This document shows positions 50,834 through 59,477 of a stretch of DNA of 64,000 nt, in pieces. Source of the stretch: an uncultured Draconibacterium sp. Its GTDB lineage: Bacteria > Bacteroidota > Bacteroidia > Bacteroidales > Prolixibacteraceae. The DNA is taken from assembly GCF_963676815.1 (NCBI RefSeq), contig NZ_OY781365.1, forward strand, positions 3,134,501 to 3,198,500. Reading direction: 5' to 3'. Position 1 is the stretch's first letter. Each line of letters starts with the position of its first letter. Both the position numbers and the translations under genes were made by a program. Under the pieces are notes generated by a model, which worked only from the letters and a program-made list of their open reading frames with translations, had not been told where the DNA came from and did no database searches.

Positions 50834-52675
50834 ATGACCCCCTTTTTAACCTACCTCATAAAATCTTCGGTTAGCCTGGCTTTGTTATATTGTTTGTTTC
50901 GAGTAACCGTCAGAAACGATACAAATCATCGTTTAACCCGCTTTCTTTTGCTCGGAATTATAATCGGTTCTGCTTTAATTCCGTTTTTAAATGTTCAGTT
51001 TTTTTATAAGGAAATTGAAATGGCTTCGAGCAATATTGTTCGGGAAATTGTTTCAGCACCTGTTGGCACTCAACCAGCGGATAATCCGGCGATAATTTAT
51101 ACACCGGTTGCAGACATTGTTCATACGGTTAACTATTGGGCGATTATTTATATCGCAATTATTTCGTTGTTGTTGTTTCGACTTCTTCATGGAATTTATC
51201 GCGTTTCCGGAATTATAAAAAAAGCCGAGAAACACCGCTTCCGAAAAATAATTCTGGCAGTAGTAAAAGATTTTGTTCAACCCTTTACTTTCCTCAATAA
51301 AGTGGTCCTTTCCGAGAAGGATTTTTTGGAGAACAAGGCTATTGTCGTGGCTCACGAATACGCGCACATCAGGCATAAACATGCGTTTGATTTGTTGTTA
51401 TGCGAACTTTTTACGGCGGTACATTTTTTCAATCCGTTTATGTGGCTTTTACGCCGCGATTTAAAATTGGTACACGAATACCAGGCCGATGAGGCCGTAT
51501 TGAATACAGGCATCGATGCACAAAAATACCAGTTGCTGGTATTGGAGAAGGCTGTTGGCGAAAGACGTTTTGCCATGGCACACCATTTTACTCAAAAACC
51601 CATTGTAAAACGATTAAAAATGATGACAAAAACAAAATGTCAGAAATGGGGCATGGTGAAGATGATTCTCTTTGTGCCCTTAATAATTGTGCTTTTACAA
51701 GCATTTGCACGACCCGATTTGATTACAAAATCAGCAGATTTTATTCCGGTACGTTACACGGAAAATAAGGCGGAGCAGTGGCTCGCGAAATGGAACATCG
51801 ATAATATTGGCAATGGATTTTTTGATCCTGAAATTGATAGGAATAAACTATCGGAAAAAGAGAACAACGTTCTGGTTATTCTCATGAATATTAAAGATGA
51901 ATACCTGGTGCAGGGAGAAAGGGCTTCGAAAGAAAGTATTAAATCAACAACTTCAGGTTTTTTACAGGGAGTCAATCCTGATGGCAATAAAGGGCCAGAC
52001 TTTATTGAAAAAGAAATTTCTGGAATTGGCAAAGTAAAAGTTTCTGAAGGCTGGATTTCATATCGTAACGATATCGAATCGTCGAGAGAGGCGATAAACT
52101 TTACCTTACGAAAAATAGGAGAAGCGTACCTCGAAGCCCGGGAAGCAAAAGCATTTATTTTGTTCGGAAAGAAATATTTCGATCTGGATGAAGAGAAGCA
52201 GAAAATAGTAAACGAGATTGTTCCTATCCGGTTTTCGTACGAAACGCCAAAAAATCCCAGAACGACCACATGGTTGCCTTTTCAGGACAAACCATCGCCT
52301 GAACCTAAACCAATGGAACTATTGGTGCGCTATGACGGGACGATTGTATTGGGTAACAAAACTTACAATAATTTAGATGAATTTGAACGCGATTTAAAGG
52401 TTTGGAAACAAGAATTAAACACGATTAGTAAAGTGGAAAAAGCGAGACATTATTATCGCGTTAATGCAACTTTTGAACATGGTTCACAAACTCAGGAAAT
52501 ATGTTCGAAAGAGGTAGGCACGATTTTACATGTACTATGGAAGCAAAGTATGCACATTGAACAAATTCATCATTTATTACCTGAAGAAAGAACAAGGCCT
52601 GATTTGGAAATGAATAAGCTAATGGCAAGAATGAATAATGTTCTGACGGCAGTAGATACTGCAAGAGTACAATAG
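50834..52675 (+). CDS. M56 (BlaR1/MecR1-like) membrane metalloprotease with ExbD-like C-terminal region
   Basis: 613 residues. Membrane segments at about 5-22, 33-52, 90-112 and 280-298 surround the cytoplasmic zinc protease domain with VVAHEYAHIRHKH (HExxH about 173-177) and VHEYQADEAVL (third ligand). After the last segment, about 310 residues are periplasmic. They contain NNVLVILMNIKDEYLVQGE, GWISYRNDIESSREAINF and FGKKYFDLDEEKQKIVNEIVP, which resemble periplasmic segments of Bacteroidota ExbD proteins, and then KPMELLVRYDGTIVLGNKTY. No penicillin-binding sensor domain is present. It should cleave BlaI in response to a periplasmic signal; the ExbD likeness is from memory. Confidence 0.87.
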   Translation: MTPFLTYLIKSSVSLALLYCLFRVTVRNDTNHRLTRFLLLGIIIGSALIPFLNVQFFYKEIEMASSNIVREIVSAPVGTQPADNPAIIYTPVADIVHTVNYWAIIYIAIISLLLFRLLHGIYRVSGIIKKAEKHRFRKIILAVVKDFVQPFTFLNKVVLSEKDFLENKAIVVAHEYAHIRHKHAFDLLLCELFTAVHFFNPFMWLLRRDLKLVHEYQADEAVLNTGIDAQKYQLLVLEKAVGERRFAMAHHFTQKPIVKRLKMMTKTKCQKWGMVKMILFVPLIIVLLQAFARPDLITKSADFIPVRYTENKAEQWLAKWNIDNIGNGFFDPEIDRNKLSEKENNVLVILMNIKDEYLVQGERASKESIKSTTSGFLQGVNPDGNKGPDFIEKEISGIGKVKVSEGWISYRNDIESSREAINFTLRKIGEAYLEAREAKAFILFGKKYFDLDEEKQKIVNEIVPIRFSYETPKNPRTTTWLPFQDKPSPEPKPMELLVRYDGTIVLGNKTYNNLDEFERDLKVWKQELNTISKVEKARHYYRVNATFEHGSQTQEICSKEVGTILHVLWKQSMHIEQIHHLLPEERTRPDLEMNKLMARMNNVLTAVDTARVQ

Positions 52676-52699
52676 TTTATTGTATAGCTCTTGTATTAG

Positions 52700-55321
52700 C
52701 TATCGTCTCCTTCTCCGCCTATCCTCCTTCGTAAAATTCCATGTCAATTTAGTGCCGATCATGCGTGGAGGACCCGGCACAAAGGTTGGCACGCCAAACA
52801 GGCTTCCGGTATTTCCGGCACTGGTAATGTATTGTTCATCAAGCACATTATTGGCCCAAATGGTTAGGCGAATATTCGGATCAGCCAGTTCCAGTCCGCC
52901 GTTAATATTCAGCAAGCCATAACCGTCCTGCTCCAGACCGGGCGTGTTGGCATCTTCAAAATACATGTGCGATTTATACGAATACGATGGTGTTACAAAC
53001 AGTTTAATGTTTGGCGTGATGTTCACCCGTGCGTTCAATCCAATGGCAAAACTGTGTTCCGGTGCCAGGCTAAAAACATTGCCGGCATACAACTGTTCCG
53101 AGCCATCCACATCGGTAGAGTCGAATTCGGTTTTCAGCCAGGCATAATTGGCAAACATATCCAGTTGTTCAATAATTGCCACGCGTAAATTCGCTTCGAC
53201 ACCGTACGATGTCGCTTGACCACCATCTTTAAACAGGAGGTTGTATTCTACTTTTTCGTTTTCGTCTTCGTTGTCGACTACCCATGCACGTGTTTGAAAA
53301 TCTTTGTATAGCGAGTAGAAACCGTTTACATCAACAAACACACGATCATAAAACGAACCTTTAAAGCCCAACTCAAAATTGTCGAGAATTTCCGGCTCTA
53401 GCACTTCTTCTTCGCCTGTTGAAGTAAACTGTAACACGGCAGGGCGGCGTCCGCGCGAATAGTTGGCGTAAATATTTCCGTACTCGTTAAAGCGATATTT
53501 TAAACCTCCGTGCCAGGTAAACGAAAGTGTATTTTTCTTGATCTCTTTTGAGTCGTATGGTAGAAAGAAAACGTTGGGATAGTTTCCGGTAAATGAACCC
53601 AGTACTGAAGGCGAGCCACTTGTAAAAGAAGACGAGCTGTTCAGTTTATAACGGTCGTAAACCATTCGTACTCCCGCTGATACAAAAAACTTCCGCGAAA
53701 GCTGGTAGTTTAAATCCATAAAACCTTCCACCGCCATGTTAGTGGCTTTGCTGTACATTTCTTCCTGGTGATCGGTCGGTAAAGAAACATAAATCGTAGT
53801 ATCCAGTTCCGGGTCGTAATTCGGAATAGCAGGAATTACCATCGGTTGGCCATCGGGCATCACCGGTGTAGGCTCGGGCAATAACATCAAACTTGCCAAA
53901 TGTTGTTCATTGGGCGAAAACCAATATGTCTGGTCGGCTTTTTCGCGCCAGAAACTACCACCCAGCGAGCCATTCAAACGACTGTTTTGTGAGAAATTTC
54001 CCCGAATTTCCTGATAAAATTGCGATGCTCCTGCGTACTCAGCCATATTTATAGCTGCCGATGCCGTACCGTCGCCATCCCACCGCGATGAGGCATCTGT
54101 TTTGCGGTACGAAGTAACACTTGTCCAGTAAGTATGCTCGGTTATGTAAAATCGGTAGTTTAGTGTGGCATCAAAAAGCTCTTTGCCTGTTCCCAGGTTT
54201 TTGCCCTGCTCGTGCGAGGCTACTCCGCTAAATATCCCAATGTCTCCGTTGGTATTTGGCAGGCTGTCGGGCATAAATGCAATTCCCGGCGTGTCGTCTT
54301 TCTGATAGTTGAGTACCACATCGAAACGGTGGTTCCATGCCGGCCGGAAACGTACGGCAAAACGCCCTGCAAGTGTTTCTTTACCCATCAGGTCGCCGCC
54401 AAAAGTATTTTCAATGTAACCATTGCGCAAGTTGTAAATCCCCGCTGCACGCAGCATTAATTTGTTGTCGATTATCGGAACGTTAAGCATTCCCCGGTAT
54501 TCCTGCTGGCCATAATCGCCCAATCCGGCAGTTACGCTTCCATAAATTTTATTTTCGGGCATTTTGCTGACATAATGAACCGCACCGGCTTGTGCTCCTC
54601 TTCCGAAAAGTGTGTTTTGCGGTCCCTTGAGTACTTCCACCCTGTCCATATCGTACAACTCGAGCGAAGCAGAATTGGCACGGTTTATTGGCACATTATT
54701 AAAAAATACTGAAACGCGCGGTTGCGCGCTTGGACTTACCTCGTCGCTGCTTAATCCGCGAATGGAAAAAGTAGGCCGGTTAGCGCCTTGCTCGCGCACA
54801 TACAGTCCCGGAACAAATTCGCCCAGGGTACTGAGTTCTGTAATATTAGCTTGGTTCATCAACTGATTGCTTACCGATGAAATAGCTGTTGGAACATCAA
54901 GCAACTGTTGTTCGCGTTTTTGGGCACTCACCAAAATAGGTTCCAGGTGAATGTCGTCGGTAGGCATCATCACATTTTTTTCGTTGCGACCTTCCTGCAG
55001 TATAATATCTACCGTTCGGGTTTTATAGCCAACAAACGAAACACGAATACGCGCCCTTCCAGGCATAAGGTTGGTAATAAAATATTCGCCGTCTTCGTTG
55101 GTGTTTACCCCTTTATGCGTTCCATCAACTGTTACATTAGCGCCAGGCAATAGTTGGTAATTGCTATCGTACACCGAGCCGCGAACATAAATGGTTGGTA
55201 ACTCGCGCGAAACTGTTTCAACATTGCGGTATTTACGTTTTACTTTATCGCGACGTTTGCTTTGAGCAACCGAGCTTGAAACGATAAATAAAAGGAGAAA
55301 TATACTTAAGAAAGTCTTCAT
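52700..55321 (-). CDS. TonB-dependent outer membrane receptor
   Basis: 873 residues with a signal peptide (MKTFLSIFLLLFIVSSSVAQ). A carboxypeptidase-regulatory-like domain (about 45-125; YDSNYQLLPGANVTVDGTHKGVNTNEDGEYFI), plug (about 130-250; LDVPTAISSVSNQLM, FSIRGLSSDE, VEVLKGPQNTLFGRGAQAGAVHYVSK) and a 22-strand barrel to the end. The plug and barrel pattern resembles siderophore/catecholate or vitamin-type receptors rather than SusC. No SusD partner follows. Last residues RRRRR after TWNF are a basic tail added to the usual terminal aromatic. Convergent with the M56 gene (24-base gap). Confidence 0.92.
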   Translation of the reverse strand: MKTFLSIFLLLFIVSSSVAQSKRRDKVKRKYRNVETVSRELPTIYVRGSVYDSNYQLLPGANVTVDGTHKGVNTNEDGEYFITNLMPGRARIRVSFVGYKTRTVDIILQEGRNEKNVMMPTDDIHLEPILVSAQKREQQLLDVPTAISSVSNQLMNQANITELSTLGEFVPGLYVREQGANRPTFSIRGLSSDEVSPSAQPRVSVFFNNVPINRANSASLELYDMDRVEVLKGPQNTLFGRGAQAGAVHYVSKMPENKIYGSVTAGLGDYGQQEYRGMLNVPIIDNKLMLRAAGIYNLRNGYIENTFGGDLMGKETLAGRFAVRFRPAWNHRFDVVLNYQKDDTPGIAFMPDSLPNTNGDIGIFSGVASHEQGKNLGTGKELFDATLNYRFYITEHTYWTSVTSYRKTDASSRWDGDGTASAAINMAEYAGASQFYQEIRGNFSQNSRLNGSLGGSFWREKADQTYWFSPNEQHLASLMLLPEPTPVMPDGQPMVIPAIPNYDPELDTTIYVSLPTDHQEEMYSKATNMAVEGFMDLNYQLSRKFFVSAGVRMVYDRYKLNSSSSFTSGSPSVLGSFTGNYPNVFFLPYDSKEIKKNTLSFTWHGGLKYRFNEYGNIYANYSRGRRPAVLQFTSTGEEEVLEPEILDNFELGFKGSFYDRVFVDVNGFYSLYKDFQTRAWVVDNEDENEKVEYNLLFKDGGQATSYGVEANLRVAIIEQLDMFANYAWLKTEFDSTDVDGSEQLYAGNVFSLAPEHSFAIGLNARVNITPNIKLFVTPSYSYKSHMYFEDANTPGLEQDGYGLLNINGGLELADPNIRLTIWANNVLDEQYITSAGNTGSLFGVPTFVPGPPRMIGTKLTWNFTKEDRRRRRR

Positions 55322-55435
55322 GTTTTTTTATTTTCTGAGTTCGCTAGATTAAATAACGGAAATTCGGGGGAAATAATATATTGCTGTTATTGAGAATTAA
55401 CGTCGCACGGTAAATAAAGGTTTAATCTCGATGAA

Positions 55436-55912
55436 TTAGTGTGTTGCGCTGTAAACCGGAAGATGCAACCAAATGGCCAGTTCGTCCATACACTTTTGTG
55501 CTTCGTCGTTTGTTTTGCATTTTTTTATAGCAATAGCCGGCCGTTTTTTTTGATTGACAAAATAAACGCTAAATAATTTTCGGTGTGATGAAGTGCTGCG
55601 GTTCGATCGGCTGTACAAACGATCAACTTCCTGCATTGATACCAGTGTTAATCCTCTGTAACGGCTCACGGGTTTCCATTTTCCAGTTTTTATAATGCCA
55701 AACCACATGTTAAAACTTCTGTATTGTTGTTTGCCTGTATTAATTTCAACACCGGAGTACGAACCCAAAAGAAACCAGCCGATAAAAACATGAATGCCAA
55801 AAATAATCCAACTCATGTGCAACCCGGCCATAATTCCACCAACTGCAAAATAGTAGCCTATAAAACGATATGGACCTTCCAATGTTCTTGAAATTTTGTT
55901 GGAAACAAGCAT
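55436..55912 (-). CDS. Membrane protein of unknown function
   Basis: 158 residues. Two hydrophobic segments close together (FIGYYFAVGGIMAGLHMSWIIF and GIHVFIGWFLLGSYSGVEI, about 18-55), then a soluble C-terminal part of about 100 residues (KQQYRSFNMWFGIIKTGKWKPVSRYRGLTLV, FSVYFVNQKKRPAIAIKK, DEAQKCMDELAIWLHLPVY) likely cytoplasmic. This is reminiscent of small PH-like membrane proteins, but I do not recognise the family. The neighbouring glycosylase gene is upstream on the same strand (43-base gap). Confidence 0.7.
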   Translation of the reverse strand: MLVSNKISRTLEGPYRFIGYYFAVGGIMAGLHMSWIIFGIHVFIGWFLLGSYSGVEINTGKQQYRSFNMWFGIIKTGKWKPVSRYRGLTLVSMQEVDRLYSRSNRSTSSHRKLFSVYFVNQKKRPAIAIKKCKTNDEAQKCMDELAIWLHLPVYSATH

Positions 55913-55955
55913 GGTTTAAAGGTAATAAAATGTACGCGAAAAAATCTGGCTTAAA

Positions 55956-56591
55956 TCACTCCAAAACGAGGCGGCGTTTTTGAATGTAATAATGCCACAA
56001 AATATAGGTTGCCACCGAGCGGTTTGGCGAGAAACGATTCATGTACTCTATGATTTCGTCTTTTGTTGATTCTGGCGAAACTAGGTTTAATTCATAAACC
56101 GCTTTTATGGTTGCCAGGTCTCCGGGAGGGAATATATCAGAAAAATGAAGACTCATCAGCACATACATATCGATGGTCCAGTTGCCGATGCCTTTTAGTT
56201 TGATTAGTATTTTACGAATGGCTGCTTCATCCATTTCGTTTAATTCAAGAAGGTTGAGTTTGCCAGTGGCAATTTCGTTGGCAAGTGTCCGGCTATATTG
56301 TATTTTCTGGCGACTAAAATAACAGGCTCTCAACTCTTGGTCCGTTAGTTTCAATAAATTCTCAGGAGTAAGTTTTTTTATCTTTTCAAGCAGTTTATTG
56401 TAGGCCGCTTTTGCCGATGCCAAGGAAACCTGCTGTTCCAGAATAGTTAGAATGAGTGTTGCAAAATCCGGTTTTCGGTACCAAAGTGGCGGATAATCGT
56501 ATTCCCTGATTACCTGTTCCAGTTTTGGCTCGATATGGGTACACCAGTCGCACAGCTCTTTAAAATGGGTTTCGTTATGTATTTTATTCAT
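55956..56591 (-). CDS. DNA-3-methyladenine glycosylase (AlkA-type, HhH-GPD fold)
   Basis: 211 residues. It removes alkylated purines in base excision repair. The helix-hairpin-helix is ILIKLKGIGNWTIDMYVLM (about 128-146), followed by the catalytic Asp in IFPPGDLATIKAVYEL (about 158). The N-terminal part carries FATLILTILEQQVSLASAKAAYNKL. It lacks the N-terminal TBP-like domain of E. coli AlkA, as in many shorter bacterial forms. Complements the AlkC-like enzyme at 2412-3494 in the same genome. Confidence 0.92.
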   Translation of the reverse strand: MNKIHNETHFKELCDWCTHIEPKLEQVIREYDYPPLWYRKPDFATLILTILEQQVSLASAKAAYNKLLEKIKKLTPENLLKLTDQELRACYFSRQKIQYSRTLANEIATGKLNLLELNEMDEAAIRKILIKLKGIGNWTIDMYVLMSLHFSDIFPPGDLATIKAVYELNLVSPESTKDEIIEYMNRFSPNRSVATYILWHYYIQKRRLVLE

Positions 56592-56642
56592 GTTTTTAAC
56601 TGCTTACCTGAAATAACTGTTTCTGTGCTTTATGGTTCAAAT

Positions 56643-56673
56643 AAAAGAAGAGGGACGCCTGGCGTCCCTCTTC
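56643..56673 (-). terminator. Terminator downstream of the PHP phosphoesterase gene
   Basis: Perfect 13-bp stem (56647-56659 / 56661-56673, core AGGGACGCC / GGCGTCCCT). On the minus strand it is followed by TTTTAT. It lies about 115 bases after the PHP gene stop and ends the SusCD block. Confidence 0.8.
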
Positions 56674-56786
56674 GAAGGCAATACCGAATTAAATAAATGA
56701 AAATCTTCTCTCGTAAGATTGTTTTCTGCCTTCTGTGTAAAAAACGATGATTGCCTCTATTTATTATTTTGTGCTGTTTTTTAGTC

Positions 56787-57869
56787 TTACAGATTTAATG
56801 AAACCTGCAGATTTTCAGCTCCTTTAATGAATAAGTTTTTTATCACAAATTCATTTTTGAAATTGCTTGGAAGCGTAACTAATGCTTCTCCGTTTGCCGG
56901 AATGGTAAAGCTTTTGTTTGAAGATGACAATTGGAAAGGTACATCTGATGCGTTTTTGATGATGTAGCTTTTTTCTTTGTTGTTTTCATTAAATGCATGA
57001 ATTTCAACAGAAGCTTCAAAAAATGCTTTCAGGTATTCTTTTTTCCCGGCCAGAATATTTCCAAAATAAGCAATGGTACGGTTGGCAAATAAAGCTTCGC
57101 GAATGGATTCAAGGTTTCGTTCTTTGGCCAACACCAAGGTCATAGGGCGGTGGTAATCTTCAAGATTATACATTTCCGAATTTATTCCGTGTATATCAGA
57201 AGCTGCATGTGGTGCAATGTTTTTGTCCATACACCAGTCTAGCGCAATGGGGTACCATTCTTTTTCGTTAAAAACTTCAATGGCGTTTATCATTCCTTTA
57301 TTGTAAAGTTCTGTATGTTCGTCCCACCATAGGCAAGTATCTGGTTGTTGAGCTTTCCATCCCGGATGATTCCAAATAAGATAAGCACCTTGTTTTTTGG
57401 CTTCAGCAAAAGCATCGCGCCAGTTTTCGGTGTCAACGGCCTGTGTATTTTTCAAAAACAGGGCATTAAAATGACCTGGGGGCATACTGCGTGTAATTTC
57501 ACCTGCATGAATAAGAATAATGTTTTTTTGCTTAGCGCGTGGCAAAGCAATTTCGTACGATGAATTATCGTCTCCTCCAACATCTTGCTTTGATGGATTG
57601 CGCTCGATATGATCGGTAATTGCAATGGCGTCGAGTCCTTCGTTCCATGCTTCGTCAACCCGAACAGTTGGCCACACAACTCCATCGGAAAAAACGGTGT
57701 GCATGTGGAAATCGCACTTTAGGGTTTGGTAGCCTAAAATATTGGGTACGTTTATCGTCTTGCGCGAACTGTTGTTCAATAGCTCGGGCATTTGAATGTT
57801 ATTTACGTTTTGGGCAAAAACTGAAATGCCCATCAGTAGGAAAATTGCTGTTACGATTTTTGTTTTCAT
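56787..57869 (-). CDS. Secreted PHP-domain metal-dependent phosphoesterase
   Basis: 360 residues with a signal peptide (MKTKIVTAIFLLMGISVFAQ). The PHP metal site is visible: CDFHMHTVFSDG (HxH), AIAITDHIE, ILIHAGEITRSMPPGHFN, LIWNHPGW and HAASDIHGI. The last 80 residues (KSYIIKNASDVPFQLSSSNKSF...) look like a beta-sandwich. PHP enzymes hydrolyse phosphoesters with two or three metal ions. Being exported and placed right after SusCD, it may process the imported substrate at the cell surface or in the periplasm; the substrate is unknown. Confidence 0.88.
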   Translation of the reverse strand: MKTKIVTAIFLLMGISVFAQNVNNIQMPELLNNSSRKTINVPNILGYQTLKCDFHMHTVFSDGVVWPTVRVDEAWNEGLDAIAITDHIERNPSKQDVGGDDNSSYEIALPRAKQKNIILIHAGEITRSMPPGHFNALFLKNTQAVDTENWRDAFAEAKKQGAYLIWNHPGWKAQQPDTCLWWDEHTELYNKGMINAIEVFNEKEWYPIALDWCMDKNIAPHAASDIHGINSEMYNLEDYHRPMTLVLAKERNLESIREALFANRTIAYFGNILAGKKEYLKAFFEASVEIHAFNENNKEKSYIIKNASDVPFQLSSSNKSFTIPANGEALVTLPSNFKNEFVIKNLFIKGAENLQVSLNL

Positions 57870-57906
57870 CTGATTTAAGTGTATAAATTTTTAAATATAA
57901 GCATAT

Positions 57907-57936
57907 AAAGGCCTGCAAAAAATGATGCAGACCTTT
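57907..57936 (-). terminator. Possible terminator or attenuator after susD
   Basis: Stem AAAGGCCTGCA (57907-57917) / TGCAGACCTTT (57926-57936) with one mismatch. The T tract after it on the minus strand is poor, so partial readthrough into the PHP gene is likely. Confidence 0.45.
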
Positions 57937-57966
57937 AAAATATGTTCTATGAAAAAAGAGTGAGTG

Positions 57967-59445
57967 CTATTTTAACCACCAGGTTGTCTCTCTGATTTTG
58001 TCGTTACCTTCTCCAAATTGTGCAGAAATTGCTGCGCTAACGTGCTCGCCGTTTTGTTGGTACTCGCTTGTTGGGTACATCCAACGCAAAGGAGGGGTGT
58101 TTGTGCCTTCAATTCTGAACTCAGGATAACCAGTGCGCAGATGATCAAAATACATTCTCCATCCGCCTTGCAGAAAAGAAGGGATATATTTTTGAAGCAT
58201 GATAAGTTGCAGTTGCTCTTCGGTTGATGTTGCATTGGTAAAGTCAACCAACTCGCCCTGCAAATATTCGTCTGCTGATGCTGCGTTTACATATTCAGCA
58301 TAATCGGCGGCATTTGTATTATAGAAATCGAACGATGCTTTTACTGCGTTTTCGTAGTGTTCTTGCGCCGAAGAGCTGATCCATCCACGTACGCTCGCTT
58401 CGGCAAGAATCAGCTGCAATTCTGAATATCCCAGAAATACATGAGGCTCAGTTGTTGGATCGGTAGTGTACCTTAAATTTACTTTCGATACTTTTCCGGC
58501 AGCTGCTTTCAGATTAACATCGTTGTACGGAGCAATTGGGTCGCCACCTTCGTAAGCCGAAAAATCGTTGATGGCCAAACCTGCCTCTTTAGCGTTACGT
58601 GTTTGTCCGCAAAAAACAAACAAACGGGGATCGTTTAAATCCTGAAGACGTTTAACAAAAGTTGAGTCCATGTATCTTGCCGATCCGTAACTACTACTAT
58701 TGTATTCGGTGTAACGACTACCCAACTCGTCGATAAATACCAATTGGCCGTTGTCGGCATTCGATTCAATTAGCGGAGCATTGTTATAAATGCTTGCAAA
58801 AGTATTTTTTACGTTCAGGTCGGTATCTGCTTCTTTCTCCGATAGTGTAATCAATACTTTTAAGCGAAACGAGTTGATGCATTTGCGCCATTTACTTGTG
58901 CTTCCGTTGTATATAATATCGCCCGCAATAATGCTGTTGTCGTTTGCCAGCAACGCATCTGCATCTTGCAGTTCCTGCAAAATACCTTTAAAAATGGCTT
59001 GTTGCGAATCGTAAGCCGGGGCATAAATTTCGTCGGTCTCACCTTTTAGTGCATTAGAGTACGGAACGTCGCCAAAAGTTAGTGTAAGATTATAAAAGTA
59101 GTAGGCGCGGAAAAATTTACCCAATGCTGTGTAAGCCGAACTTTCAATACGTTCAGCTTCTTCCATCATTTTGGTAACGTTTCGCAGTTGCGCATAATCA
59201 TCAAAACCGGCACGTGTCCAGTTGTAATACTGGTTGGCATTTTCTCCATCGGTTTGAACTACCATTCGCGAGGCAAACATTGGGCTCACTCCTTCCACCT
59301 GGAAAGCATTCCACTCAATATCGGTTAGCAGAAGCTGAGGGTGCGTTTCAGGTACGTTGTTCGGGTTTTCATTTAGTTCCTCCAAATCGCTGCAAGAACT
59401 AAATATCCAAACAAAAAATAGTGCTGATAAAATATATTTTTTCAT
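57967..59445 (-). CDS. SusD/RagB family outer-membrane nutrient-binding lipoprotein
   Basis: 492 residues. Lipoprotein signal with Cys in WIFSSCSDLEELNENPN; this N-terminal pattern (NENPNNVPETHPQLLLTDIEWNAF) fits the SusD-like 2 subfamily. TPR-like helices support the binding lid (YTALGKFFRAYYFYNLTLTFGDVPYSNAL). It ends with ISAQFGEGNDKIRETTWWLK. SusD caps the SusC channel and captures the ligand at the surface. Starts 32 bases after susC on the same strand. Ligand unknown, but not necessarily a glycan given the neighbouring phosphoesterases. Confidence 0.93.
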   Translation of the reverse strand: MKKYILSALFFVWIFSSCSDLEELNENPNNVPETHPQLLLTDIEWNAFQVEGVSPMFASRMVVQTDGENANQYYNWTRAGFDDYAQLRNVTKMMEEAERIESSAYTALGKFFRAYYFYNLTLTFGDVPYSNALKGETDEIYAPAYDSQQAIFKGILQELQDADALLANDNSIIAGDIIYNGSTSKWRKCINSFRLKVLITLSEKEADTDLNVKNTFASIYNNAPLIESNADNGQLVFIDELGSRYTEYNSSSYGSARYMDSTFVKRLQDLNDPRLFVFCGQTRNAKEAGLAINDFSAYEGGDPIAPYNDVNLKAAAGKVSKVNLRYTTDPTTEPHVFLGYSELQLILAEASVRGWISSSAQEHYENAVKASFDFYNTNAADYAEYVNAASADEYLQGELVDFTNATSTEEQLQLIMLQKYIPSFLQGGWRMYFDHLRTGYPEFRIEGTNTPPLRWMYPTSEYQQNGEHVSAAISAQFGEGNDKIRETTWWLK

Positions 59446-59477
59446 CTGTTTTAAATTTTAATCGTTGAAATATTTAT

